The position numbers and the translations under genes were made by a program. From Eutreptiella sp. 'Long Island Sound 2002' (Eukaryota > Euglenozoa > Euglenophyceae > Eutreptiales > Eutreptiaceae): a stretch of 64,000 bases of DNA. The first letter of the stretch is position 1. Each line of letters begins with the position of its first letter. The stretch covers positions 56,729,919-56,793,918 of the forward strand of contig OZ038385.1 in the NCBI GenBank assembly GCA_964036045.1, written 5' to 3'. The notes beneath the pieces were generated by a model. That model did not search any database and was not told where the DNA came from. It saw only the letters and a program-made list of their open reading frames with translations. Shown piece by piece: positions 9,206 through 20,429 of the stretch.

Positions 9206-12200
9206 GGGCGTCCGAGGTCGGGCGCTTCCCCACCCCCGACTGCCCGCCCTCTGGGCGGGCTGCCGGGGCCGCTGTGGGGCGTCCAGGGTCGGACGCTCTC
9301 CCGTCCCTGACTGCTCGCCCTCTGGGCTGGCTGCCGGGGCCGGTGTGGGGCGTCCGGGGTCGGGCGCTCTCCCACCCCCGACTGCCCGCCCTCTGGGCGG
9401 CTGCCGGGGCCGGTGTGGGGCGTCCGGGGTCGGGCGCGCTCCCACCTCCGACTGCTCGCCCTCTGGGCGGGCTGCCGGGGCCGGTGCGGGGCGTCCGGGG
9501 TCGGGCGCTCTCCCATCCCCAACTGCTCGCTCTCTGGGCGGGCTGCCGGGGCCGGTGTGGGGCGTCCGGGGTCGGGCGGTCTCCCACCCCCGACTGCTGG
9601 CCCCCTGGGCGGGCTGCCGGGGCCGTTGTGGGGCATCCGGGGTCGGACACTCTCCCATCCCCGACTGCCCGCCCTCTGGGCGGGCTGCCGGGGCCGGTGT
9701 GGGGCGTCCGGGGTCTGGCGCTCTCCCACCCCCAACTGCTCGCCCTGTGGGCGGGCTGCCGGGGCCAGTGTGGGGCGTCCGGGGTCGGGCGCTCTCCCAC
9801 TCCCGACTGCCCGCCCTCTGGGCGGGCTGCCGGGGCCGGTGTGGGGCGTCCGGGGTCGGACGCTCTCCCACCCCCGACTGCCCGCCCTCTGGGCGGGCTG
9901 CCGGGGCCGGTGAGGGGCGTCCGCGATCGGACGCTCTCCAACCCCCGACTGCCCGCCCTCTGGGCGAACTGCCGGGGCCGGTGTGGGGCGTCCGGGGTCG
10001 GACGCTCTCCCAGCCCCGACTGCCCGCCCTCTGGGCAGGCTGCCGGGGCCGGTGAGGGGCGTCCGGGATCGGACGCTCTCCAACCCCCGACTGCCTGCCC
10101 TCTGGGCGGGCCCCCGAGGCCGTTGTGGGGCGTCCGGGGTCGGGCGCTCCCCCTACCCCGACTGCCCGCCGTCTGGGCGGGCTGCCGGGGCGGGTGTGGG
10201 GCGTCCAGGGTCGGGCGCTGTCCCACCTCCGACTGGCCGCCCTCTGGGCGGGCTGCCGGGGCTGGTGTGGGGCGTCCGGGGTCGAACAGTCTCCCACCCC
10301 CGACTGCCCGCCCTCTGGGCGGGCTGCCGGGGCCGGTGAGGGGCGTCCAGGATCGGACGCTCTCCAACCCCCGACTGCGCGCCCTCTGGGCGGGCTGCCG
10401 AGGCCGTTGTGGGGCGTCCGGGGTCGGGCGCTCCCCCACCCCCGACTTCCCGCCCTCTGGGCGGGCTGCCGGGGCCGGTGTGGGGCGTCCGGGGTCGGGC
10501 GCTCTCCCACCTCCGACTGCCCGCCCTCTGGGCGAGCTGCCGGGGCCGGTGTGGGGCGTCCGGGATCGGACGCTCTCCCACCCCGAACTGCCTGCCCTCT
10601 GGGCGGGCTGCCGGGGCCGGTGTGGGGCGTCCGGGGTCGGGCACTCCCCCGCCCCCGACTGCTCGCCCTCTGGGCGGGCTGCCGGGGCCGGTGTGGGGCG
10701 TCCGGGGTCGGGCGCTCTCCCACCCCCCACTGCCCGCCCTCTGGGCGGGCTGCCGGGGCCTCTGTGGGGCGTCCGGGGTCGGGCGCTCTCCCACCCCCGA
10801 CTGTCCGCCCTCTGAGCAGGCTGCCGGGGCCGGTGAGGGGCGTCCGGGATCGGACGCTCTCCAACCCCCGACTGCCCGCCCTCTGGGCGGGCCCCGGAGG
10901 CTGTTGTGGGGCGTCCGGGGTCGGGCGCTTCCCCACCGCCGACTGCCCGCCGTCTGGGCGGGCTGCCGGGGCGGGTGTGGGGCGTCCGGGGTCGGACGCT
11001 CTCCCACCCCGACTGCCCGCCCTCTGGGCGGGCTGCCAGGGCCAGTGTGGGGCGTCCGGGGTCGGACGCTCTCCCACCTCCGACTGCCCGCCCTCTGGGC
11101 GGGCTGCCGGAGCCGGTGTGGGGCGTCCGGGGTCGGACGCTCTCCCGACCCCGACTGCCCGCCCTCTGGGCGGGCTGCCGGGGCCGGTGTGGGGCGTCTG
11201 GGGTCGGACGCTCTCCCGACCCCGACTGTCCGCCCTCTGAGCAGGCTGCCGGGGCCGGTGAGGGGCGTCCGGGATCGGACGCTCTCCAACCCCCCACTGC
11301 CCGCCCTCTGGGCGGGCCCCGGAGGCTGTTGTGGGGCGTCCGGGGTCGGGCGCTTCCCCACCCCCGACTGCCCGCCGTCTGGGCGGGCTGCCGGGGCGGG
11401 TGTGGGGCGTCCGGGGTCGGACGCTCTTCCACCCCCGACTGCCCGCCCTCTGGGCGGGCTGCCGGGGCCGTTGTGGGGCGTCTGGGGTCGGGCGCTCTCC
11501 CACCTCCAACTGCCCGCCCTCTGGGCGGGCTGCCGGAGCCGGTGTGGGGCGTCCGGGGTCGGACGCTCTTCCGACCCCGACTGCCCGCCCTCTGGGCGGG
11601 CTGCCGGGGCCGGTGTGGGGCGTCCAGGGTCGGGCGCTCCCCCACCCCCGACTGCTCGCCCTCTGGGCTGGCTGCCGGGGCCGGTGTGGGGCGTCCGGGG
11701 TCGGACGCTCTCCCAGCCGCGACTGCCCGCCCTCTGGGCGGGCTGCCGGGGCCGGTGTGGGGCGTCCGGGGTCGGGCGCTCTCCCTACCCCAACTGCCCG
11801 CCCTCTGGGCGGGCTGCCGGGGCCGGTGTGGGGCGTCCGGGGTCGGGCGCTCTCCCACCCCCGACTGCCCGCCCTATGGGCGGGCTGCCGGGGCCGGTGT
11901 GGGGCGTCCGGGGTCGGGCGCTCTCCCACCCCCGACTGCTCGCCCTCTGGGCGGGCTGCCGGGGCCGGTGTGGGGCGTCCGGGGTCGGACACTCTCCCAC
12001 CTTCGACTGCCCACCCTCTGGGCGGGCTGCCGGGGCCGGTGTGGGGCGTCCGGGGTCGGGCGCTCTCCCACCCTCGACTGCCCACCCTCTGGGCGGGCTG
12101 CCGGGGCCGGTGTGGGGCGTCCGGGGTCGGACGCTCTCCCAGACCCGACTGCCCGCCCTCTGGGCGGGCTGCCGGGGCCGGTGTGGGGCGTCCGGGGTCG

Positions 12201-15200
12201 GACGCTCTCCCAACCCCGACTGCCCGCCCTCTGGGCGGGCTGCCGGGGCCGGTGTGGGGCGTCCGGGCTCGGGCGCTCTCCCATCCCCGACTGATCGCCC
12301 TCTGGGCGGGCTGCCGGGGCCGGTGTGGGGCGTCCGGGGTCGGACACTCTCCCACCTTCGACTGCCCACTCTCTGGGCGGGCTGCCGTGGCCGGTGTGGG
12401 GCGTCCGGGGTCAGGCGCTCTCCCACCCCCGACTGCCCGCCCTCTGGGCGGGCTGCCGGGGCCGGTGTGGGGCGTCCGGGGTCGGGGGCTCTCCCACTGC
12501 CGACTGCTCGCCCTCTGGGCGGGCTGCCGGGGCCGGTGTGGGGCGTCCGGGGTCGGACGCTCTCCCAGCCGCGACTGCCCGCCCTCTGGGCGGGCTGCCG
12601 GGGCCGGTGTGGGGCGTCCGGGGTCGGGCGCTCTCCCACCCCCGACTGCTCGCCCTCTGGGCGGGCTGCCGGGGCCGGTGTGGGGCGTCCGGGGTCGGGC
12701 GCTCTCCCACCCCCGACTGCTCGCCCTCTGGGCGGGCTGCCGGGGCCGGTGTGGGGCGTCCGGGGTCGGGCGCTCTCCCACCCCCGACTGCTCGCCCTCT
12801 GGGCGGGCTGCCGGGGCCGGTGTGGGGCGTCCGGGGTCGGACGCTCTCCCGACCCCGACTGCCCGCCCTCTGGGCGGGCTGCCGGGGCGAGTGTGGGGCG
12901 TCCGGGGTCGGGCGCTCTCCCACCTCCGACTGCCCGCCCTCTGGGCGGGCTGCCGGGGCCGGTGTGGGGCGTCCGGGGTCGAACGGTCTCCCACCCCCGA
13001 CTGCCCGCCCTCTGGGCGGGCTGCCGGGGCCGGTGAGGGGCGTCCAGGATCGGACGCTCTCCAACCCCCGACTGCGCGCCCTCTGGGCGGGCTGCCGAGG
13101 CCGTTGTGGGGCGTCCGGGGTCGGGCGCTCCCCCACCCCGACTGCCCGCCCTCTGGGCGGGCTGCCGGGGCCGGTGTGGGGCGTCCGGGGTCGGGCGCTC
13201 TCCCGACCTCCGACTGCCCGCCCTCTGGGCGGGCTGCCGGGGCCGGTGTGGGGCGTCCGGGGTCGGACGCTCTCCCGGCCCCAACTGCCTGCCCTCTGGG
13301 CGGGCTGCCGGGGCCGGTGTGGGGCGTCCGGGGTCGGGCACTCCCCCGCCCCCGACTGCTCGCCCTCTGGGCGGGCTGCCGGGGCCAGTGTGGGGCGTCC
13401 GGGGTCGGGCGCTCTCCCACCCCCGACTGCCCGCCCTCTGAGCAGGCTGCCGGGGCCGGTGAGGGGCGTCCGGGATCGGACGCTCTCCAACCCCCGACTG
13501 CCCGCCCTCTGGGCGGGCCCCCGAGGCTGTTGTGGGGCGTCCGGGGTCGGGTGCTTCCCCACCCCCGACTGCCCGCCGTCTGGGCGGGCTGCTGGGGCGG
13601 GTGTGGGGCGTCCGGGGTCGGACGCTCTCCCACCCCGACTGCCCGCCCTCTGGGCGGGCTGCCAGGGCCAGTGTGGGGCGTCCGGGGTCGGACGCTCTTC
13701 CACCCCCGACTGCCCGCCCTCTGGGCGGGCTGCCGGGGCCGTTGTGGGGCGTCTGGAGTGGGGCGCTCTCCCACCTCCGACTGTCCGCCCTCTGGGCGGG
13801 CTGCCGGAGCCGGTGTGGGGCGTCCGGGGTTGGACGCTCTCCCGACCCCGACTGCCCGCCCTCTGGGCGGGCTGCCGGGGCCGGTGTGGGGCGTCCAGGG
13901 CCGGGCGCTCCCCCACCCCCGACTGCTCGCCCTCTGGGCGGGCTGCCGGGGCCGGTGTGGGGCGTCCGGGGTCGGACGCTCTCCCAGCCGCGACTGCCCG
14001 CCCTCTGGGCGGGCTGCCGGGGCCGGTGTGGGGCGTCCGGGGTCGGGCGCTCTCCCTACCCCAACTGCCCGCCCTCTTGGCGGGCTGCCGGGGCCGGTGT
14101 GGGGCGTCCGGCTCGGGCGCTCTCCAACCCCCGACTGCCCGCCCTATGGGCGGGCTGCCGGGGCCGGTGTGGGGCGTCCGGGGTCGGGCGCTCTCCCACC
14201 CCCGACTGCTCGCCCTCTGGGCGGGCTGCCGGGGCCGGTGTGGGGCGTCCGGGGTCGAACACTCTCCCACCTTCGACTGCCCACCCTCTGGGCGGGCTGC
14301 CGGGGCCGGTGTGGGGCGTCCGGGGTCGGGCGCTCTCCCACCCTCGAAAGCCCACCCTCTGGGCGGGCTGCCGGGGCCGGTGTGGGGCGTCCGGGGTCGG
14401 ACGCTCTCCCAGACCCGACTGCCCGCCCTCTGGGCGGGCTGCCGGGGCCGGTGTGGGGCGTCCGGGGTCGGACGCTCTCCCGACCCCGACTGCCCGCCCT
14501 CTGGGCGGGCTGCCGGGGCCGGTGTGGGGCGTCCGGGCTCGGGCGCTCTCCCATCCCCGACTGATCGCCCTCTGGGCGGGCTGCCGGGGCCGGTGTGGGG
14601 CGTCCAGGGTCGGACACCCTCCCACCTTCGACTGCCCACCCTCTGGGCGGGCTGCCGGGGCCGGTGTGGGGCGTCCGGGGTCGGGCGCTCTCCCACTCCC
14701 GACTGCTCGCCCTCTGGGCGGGCTGCCGGGGCCGGTGTGGGGCGTCCGGGGTCGGACGCTCTCCCACCTTCGACTGCCCACCCTCTGGGCGGGCTGCCGG
14801 GGCCGGTGTGGGGCGTCCGGGGTCGGGCGCTCTCCCACCCCCGACTGCCCGCCCTCTGGGCGGGCTGCCGGGGCCGGTGTGGGGCGTCCGGGGTCGGACG
14901 CTCTCCCACTCCCGACTGCTCGCCCTCTGGGCGGGCTGCCGGGGCCGGTGTGGGGCGTCCGGGGTCGGACGCTCTCCCAGCCGCGACTGCCCGCCCTCTG
15001 GGCGGGCTGCCGGGGCCGGTGTGGGGCGTCCGGGGTCGGGCGCTCTCCCATCCCCGACTGCCCGCCCTCTGGGCGGGCTGCCGGGGCCGGTGTGGGGCGT
15101 CCGGGGTCGGACGCTCTCCCGACTTCGACTGCCCGCCCTCTGGGCGGGCTGCCGGGGCCGGTGTGGGGCGTCCGGGGTCGAACGCTCTCCCACCCCCAAC

Positions 15201-16916
15201 TGCCCGCCCTCTGGGCGGGCTGCCGGGGCCGGTGTGGGGCGTCCGGGGTCGCGCGCTCTCCCACCTCCGACTGCCCGCCCTCTGGGCGGGCTGCCGGGGC
15301 CGGTGTGGGGCGTCCGGGGTCGGACGCTCTCCCACCCCCAACTGATCGCCCTCTGGGCGGGCTGCCGGGGCCGGTGTGGGGCGTCTGGGGTCGGACACTC
15401 TCCCACCTTCGACTGCCCACCCTCTGGGCGGGCTGCCGGGGCCGGTGTGGGGCGTCCGGGGTCGGGCGCTCTCCCACCCCCGACTGCCCGCCCTCTGGGC
15501 GGGCTGCCGGGGCCGGTGTGGGGCGTCCGGGGTCGGGGGCTCTCCCACTCCCGACTGCTCGCCCTCTGGGCGGGCTGCCGGGGCCGGTGTGGGGCGTCCG
15601 GGGTCGGACGCTCTCCCAGCCACGACTGCCCGCCCTCTGGGCGGGCTGCCGGGGCCAGTGTGGGGCGTCCGGGGTCGGGCGCTCTCCCACCCCCGACTGC
15701 CCGCCCTCTGGGCGGGCTGCCGGGGCCGGTGTGGGGCGTCCGGGGTCGGACGCTCTCCCGACCCCGACTGCCCGCCCTCTGGGCGGGCTGCCGGGGCCGG
15801 TGTGGGGCGTCCGGGGTCGAACGCTCTCCCACCCCCGACTGCCCGCCCTCTGGGCGGGCTGCCGGGGCGGGTGTGGGGCGTCCGGGGTCGCGCGCTCTCC
15901 CACCTCCGACTGCCCGCCCTCTGGGCGGGCTGCCGGGGCCGGTGTGGGGCGTCCGGGGTCGGACGCTCTCCCAGCCGCGACTGCCCGCCCTCTGGGCGGG
16001 CTGCCGGGGCCGGTGTGGGGCGTCCGGGGTCGGGCGCTCTCCCACCCCCGACTGCCCGCCCTCTGGGCGGGCTGCCGGGGCCGGTGTGGGGCGTCCGGGG
16101 TCAGGCGCTCTCCCACCCCCGACTGCTCGCCCTCTGGGCGGGCTGCCAAGGCCGGTGTGGGGCGTCCGGGGTCGGATGCTGTCCCACCCCCGACTGCCCG
16201 CCCTCTGGGCGGGCTGCCGGGGCCGGTGTGGGGCGTCCGGGGTCGCGCGCTCTCCCACCTCCGACTGCCCGCCCTCTGGGCGGGCTGCCGGGGCCGGTGT
16301 GGGGCGTCCGGGGTCGGACGCTCTCCCACCCCCAACTGCCCGCCCTCTGGGCGGGCTGCCGGGGCCGGTGTGGGGCGTCCGGGGTCGGGCGCTCTCCCAC
16401 CACCGACTGCCCGCCCTCTGGGCGGGCTGCCGGGGCCGGTGTGGGGCGTCCGGGGTCAGACGCTCTCCCAACCCCGACTGCCCGCCCTCTGGGCGGGCTG
16501 CAGGGGCCGGTGTGGGGCGTCCGGGGTAGGGCGCTCTCCTGACCCCGACTGCTCGCCCTCTGGGCGGGCTGCCGGGGCCGGTGTGGGGCATCCGGGGTCG
16601 GACGCTCTCCCACCCCCGTCTGCCCGCCCTCTGGGCGGGCTGCCGGGGCCGGTGTGGGGCGTCCGGGGTCGGACGCTCTCCCACCCCCGACTGCCCGCCC
16701 TCTGGGCGAACTGCCGGGGCCGGTGTGGGGCGTCCGGGGTCGGACGCTCTCCCACCCCCAACTGCCCACCCTCTGGGCGGGCTGCCGGGGCCGGTGTGGG
16801 GCGTCCGGGGTCGGGCGCTCTCCCACCCCCGACTGCCCGCCCTCTGGGCGGGCTGCCGGGGCCGGTGTGGGGCGTCCGGGGTCGGACGCTCTCCCACCCC
16901 CGACTGCCCACCCTCT
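9205..16916. repeat. 71-bp GC-rich minisatellite, about 108 copies
   Basis: The unit length is 71 bases (for example, equivalent positions at 12461 and 12532). Units differ at a few preferred positions, such as GGACGC versus GGGCGC and CCCCGAC versus CTCCGAC. Each unit contains a near-invariant palindrome, GCCCGCCC-TCT-GGGCGGGC. Because 71 is not a multiple of three and stop codons are nearly absent, long ORFs appear in several frames on both strands, all translating a 71-residue superrepeat; I do not consider them genes. Higher-order duplications are visible within the array. Confidence 0.95.
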
Positions 16917-17620
16917 GTTCATATGCCAATTTCAGGGCGTCTTTTCCCATTATTCTATTGGTGCAGTTCTACGTACATGCCCAACGCCCGTGTCTCCGTG
17001 TGCACCGTGAGACAACCGGCGTATTGAAAGATGTTGTTGAGTGTCAACGCGGGACCTCAAACACCCTTGGAAGCCCTCATTGTGGATTTGGAATTCAGCT
17101 ATTGTACTTGGGAGTTGGTTATTGCAAGGGATCAGGGTTTGTATGAAGGAGCCATATTTTACTATTTTTTGTGGGAAATTGTACAGGATAAGGCAAGATC
17201 ATGCAGAACCTGGTGAGAAGCAAGACCATAGGAGTGACAGGAAATGGTGGAAGGGGTACAGCAGGGGCCGGTCCTGGTAGGAACCTTCTTTGTGGTAGCA
17301 GAGGAGTACCTGCCCCCTACCGCCGCACCGGGGACTTGGGCCCTCATGAGCCCTGCCAAAGGACGCCCCGGGTGCAGATCGTGGAGTCCGTGGAGTCGAT
17401 GCCGGACTTGGAAGCCTGAGAAGAGAGAAGATGCTCAGGACGGAGAGCCCTTGTGGGACATGGGCTAGACATGGAGGACCTGGCCTCCATGTGTGAAAGG
17501 CAATGCCGCAAGGCTTGCAATCTCCGCTCCGCTGCGGAGGAGTTGGAGGAGACTGGCAGCAACGGCAGAGCCCGGCGTTACCAAAGGCGTGGGTCCCCAA
17601 AACCTGCGGCGGAAGCCAGG
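16917..17620 (+). repeat. 704-bp duplicated segment, right copy (partial LTR + second PBS + leader)
   Basis: This copy corresponds to 7601-8304. Where the two differ, it often agrees with the 3' LTR (GTACAGGATAAG, AGTGACAGG, GTAGGAACC), so several differences are private mutations of the left copy. It contains a second primer-binding site at 17293-17304. After 17620 the sequence continues into element A gag. Confidence 0.9.
17293..17304 (+). promoter_or_regulatory. Second copy of the element A primer-binding site
   Basis: TGGTAGCAGAGG recurs one base after the LTR-derived end at 17291, a consequence of the 704-bp duplication. Confidence 0.8.
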
Positions 17621-20270
17621 GCGATGGAGACGGATCCCAGCCCGGTCAGGCTGTGGTCAGCTGCAGATTGCGAGGGGCATTCTGATGGCTATGGGACTGC
17701 TTTCCCTTCGGACTTGGAGGAGATGGCCATACCGCCCACAAGGGCGCACACAGCCCCCGAACCAAGCCTGGAGAATGACGCCGAGGCGTTGGAGAGGCCT
17801 ACCAGAGCCAGAACGGCGCCTGTGGCCCGGCACACGGAACCAACGCGGGATAACATGGGCGACACACCCATGGCGGAGGAGTCCGAGACGCCAGGAACCG
17901 TGGGATGCGCCGGATCAGGTGGAAAGCACGTTGAGTGCCACTGCGAGCACGTATCCTTCCTCATCGGCAAGTACCCAAAGATGGGGATGGACGCCATCGT
18001 GCAGCACCTCGACCGCCTGGACAACCAGAGGGACGGCCTAGAGGAGGACATTGCGGGGATCCTGGATGACCAGTCGGCAGCGGAGAGAGACATGGCGGAG
18101 CTGCGAGCGGAGCAGGACCGGTACCGGGAGAAGCTGGAAATGGCCCTGCAGAAGCAGCAGCGAGTGGTGGACAGCCTCCTCCACCTGGTGGAGGACATGT
18201 CGGGACGCCTGAAAAGGCTAGAGGAGTTACAACCCCTCGCCTCGGGTCCGGAGCTCCCGACAAGGCCGGCAACGGCAGAGCTGGAGGAGCGGGTTAAGAC
18301 CCTCAGGAGCGCCATGGGTAAACCCATGGGCGGCCCTGCAGAGGCACCATACGCGCCTCCGCGGGTTGACCCGGGTGCGCTGCCGTTTGTTCCCATGTTC
18401 AGCGAATCCATAATGCTCGGGGAGCATACGGCACCGGCTGGGTCCATGCGGGAAGAGCACGCAACCACGGACCCGAGGAGCCTGACGGTACAGATGTCCC
18501 ATGCCGCACAGGATCCACCGACCACTACGACTGCCCATGCAGTTGATGCGGAAGAGGAGATCCATACCATGCAGGGGCGAACCATGGGAACGGCCGACCG
18601 ACATGGTCGAGGTCATCCAGGCGGAAACCTGTGGGTGAAGAACCCCACTACGGGGATATGGACAGCCGGTGGAGCAAGTCCTTCCCGCATCCCAAACCCC
18701 ATGGGTTCAGGCCCAACTGGACCGCACTCCATGGAGGAGAGGGATGTACGGGGAGTGTATTCACACCCCCCGGCCACAGGTGGTATCCGTCTCGGTGCAG
18801 TGGTGGCTGCGGACGTCGGAGACGCCATCAGGATTGACGACCTCAGGGGAATCAAAATCCCCTACTACGATGGCAACCCCTCCAACCTGGATGACTTCAT
18901 TCTGGATTGGGAGGACTTCGCCGAGGAGGTCGTTGGCGAGATGAAGGGAGTCCCAAGGGAAAATGGGTACGTCGAACGTTCCAACACAGGCTGGCGCAGG
19001 ACCTGAAAGAGGAGCTCAGGGATCAGATCCGCGAGGGATTGATTCAGACTGAGCAGGCCTGCCTCCAGTGGCTAGAGGACGAGGAGCGAGTGGACGCCCC
19101 CAACCAGAAGTTGGAGGATTTGTGGTCCATTCCACTGCGGCCGGAGCGCGGAGAGTTGAGGGTCCGGGAATGGAATCGGTACATCCACAAGTACCGAAGA
19201 AGCCTCAAGCTGGTGGAGGACTGGAACGAGTCCAGCGAGATCCGACACCTGCTGAAGGACGTCCTCCCCGGCCACTGGAAGAGGAGAGTGGAGGACGAGG
19301 AAAAGAAGAGAGCAAAGAAGCGTGTGGCCGTACGGATCATGGCATCGGAGGACACCCACGCCGGACTAGTGGAGTTTTTCCGGCGAAACCTCAGCGAGCC
19401 CAGCCGAATGTTGGGGTTGAAGAACGCCGTCTATGTGGAGGTATTCGGCGACACCATGGGAAAAGGCTAATGCGCCTCAACAACGCGGAGTTGAGGCGCA
19501 GAGAGCCGCTGAGGATGCAGGTCATCTTCGCCCGCATGAGCCTGGACGAGATCGTGAAGTACATCACGGTGGAGCTGGAGCTCAACGCCAAGAACGAGGC
19601 CCATGTGCAGGATCGGAAGGGCCATGGACATCGAGGTCATCGGGAAGATCGCCAACACCGAGAGGTCCAGGGGGACACGGTCGGCACCGCGGAGGAAGGG
19701 AGTGGAAGCGGCCAAGATCTCTGGACCGCGACCACCCGAGAGGATCATGAAGAAGCCCACTTCTTCGCGTTCGTAGCGCACAATATGAAGGAGCATGGGC
19801 AGGACAGGTCCAGGTGGAACCGTCTGGACCCAAGGACCAAAGGCCGCAAGGAACCGCGGAGGATCGGGAACCCGCCGCTCTCGTTCCGCGAGTACAGATC
19901 ACAGCACGACGGTTGCTGGGTCTGCTACGGCAAGGGGAACAACCATGCACATGACCACCGGCATTGCAAGGTATATGAGGATGACAAGAAGACCTACTTC
20001 GCCGCCCATCCCGACAAGAAGCCCAAGGAGCAACGAATTGCCGATTGGAAGGCAAAGGGCGGAGACGGTGGAAAAGGCCAACGAAAGGGCCAAGGGAAAG
20101 GCGGAGAAAAAGGCTACGGTGGAGGACCCGGCCCAGACCGACGTGTGAGGTTGATCGAGGAGGTTGCTGAGGACATGTTGAGGACGTTGGAGGAACTCAA
20201 AGCCCAGCAACGTGGTGGACAAAGTCTGAGCGGATCGCAGCAGGAGGGAGTTGTGGCAGGCCACGTCTAG
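17453..20270 (+). pseudogene. gag: Element A gag (frameshifted)
   Basis: Gag is spread over three frames. The frame 17453-19006 encodes an N-terminal region, a long charged coiled coil (about residues 180-265) and the start of a Retrotrans_gag-like domain (YDGNPSNLDDFILDWEDF near 18860-18915). After a frameshift near 18960-18990 the gag domain continues to the stop at 19468-19470. A third frame then runs to 20270. It includes a zinc-knuckle-like motif, CX2C followed by a His-rich stretch and a final Cys (about 19914-19967), and a Gly/Lys-rich basic region, typical of nucleocapsid. Two start codons are plausible (17453, 17471). Gag would form the particle that packages element RNA. The breaks make it non-functional. 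Confidence 0.75.
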
Positions 20271-20429
20271 AGGAGCCCCCACGGGAGTGGGATCCCGGAG
20301 GTCTCTCCTCCGAAAATCAGTGGAATCCAAGAGAAAGCGAAGGCACATCAGGTGCCAAAGAAGGCTCCAGAAGGGCCAGAACCACTGAGTTTCGTCACTC
20401 CCAACCCCTAGAGCGCCCTGCCAAGGGAA

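Larger units (their letters stand above)
8305..16916 (-). mobile_element. Insert F2: inverted, 5'-truncated F copy expanded by a minisatellite
   Basis: From the left, the insert starts with the reverse complement of the F1 heptamer tail. It continues through about 900 bases matching the F1 3' end in reverse, then enters the 71-bp array and stops abruptly at 16916. It therefore reads as an F element on the minus strand with its 3' end at 8305 and a truncated 5' end. A 704-bp direct repeat of element A flanks it. No functional ORF is credible. Confidence 0.75.

Noticed and set aside
9205-16916. Possible CRISPR-like array because of regular palindromic repeats
   Set aside because: Repeats are contiguous with no unique spacers, the DNA is eukaryotic, and no cas genes are present.
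8406-16922. Very long ORFs on both strands (up to ~1540 codons) of a 71-residue Pro/Arg/Gly-rich repeat
   Set aside because: They are translations of the stop-poor 71-bp minisatellite in several frames at once. No frame is preferred and no start or terminal domain exists.
17493-18585. Alternative-frame ORFs overlapping element A gag on both strands
   Set aside because: They are shadows of the gag frame. Only the 17453-19006 frame shows a coiled coil and gag motifs.
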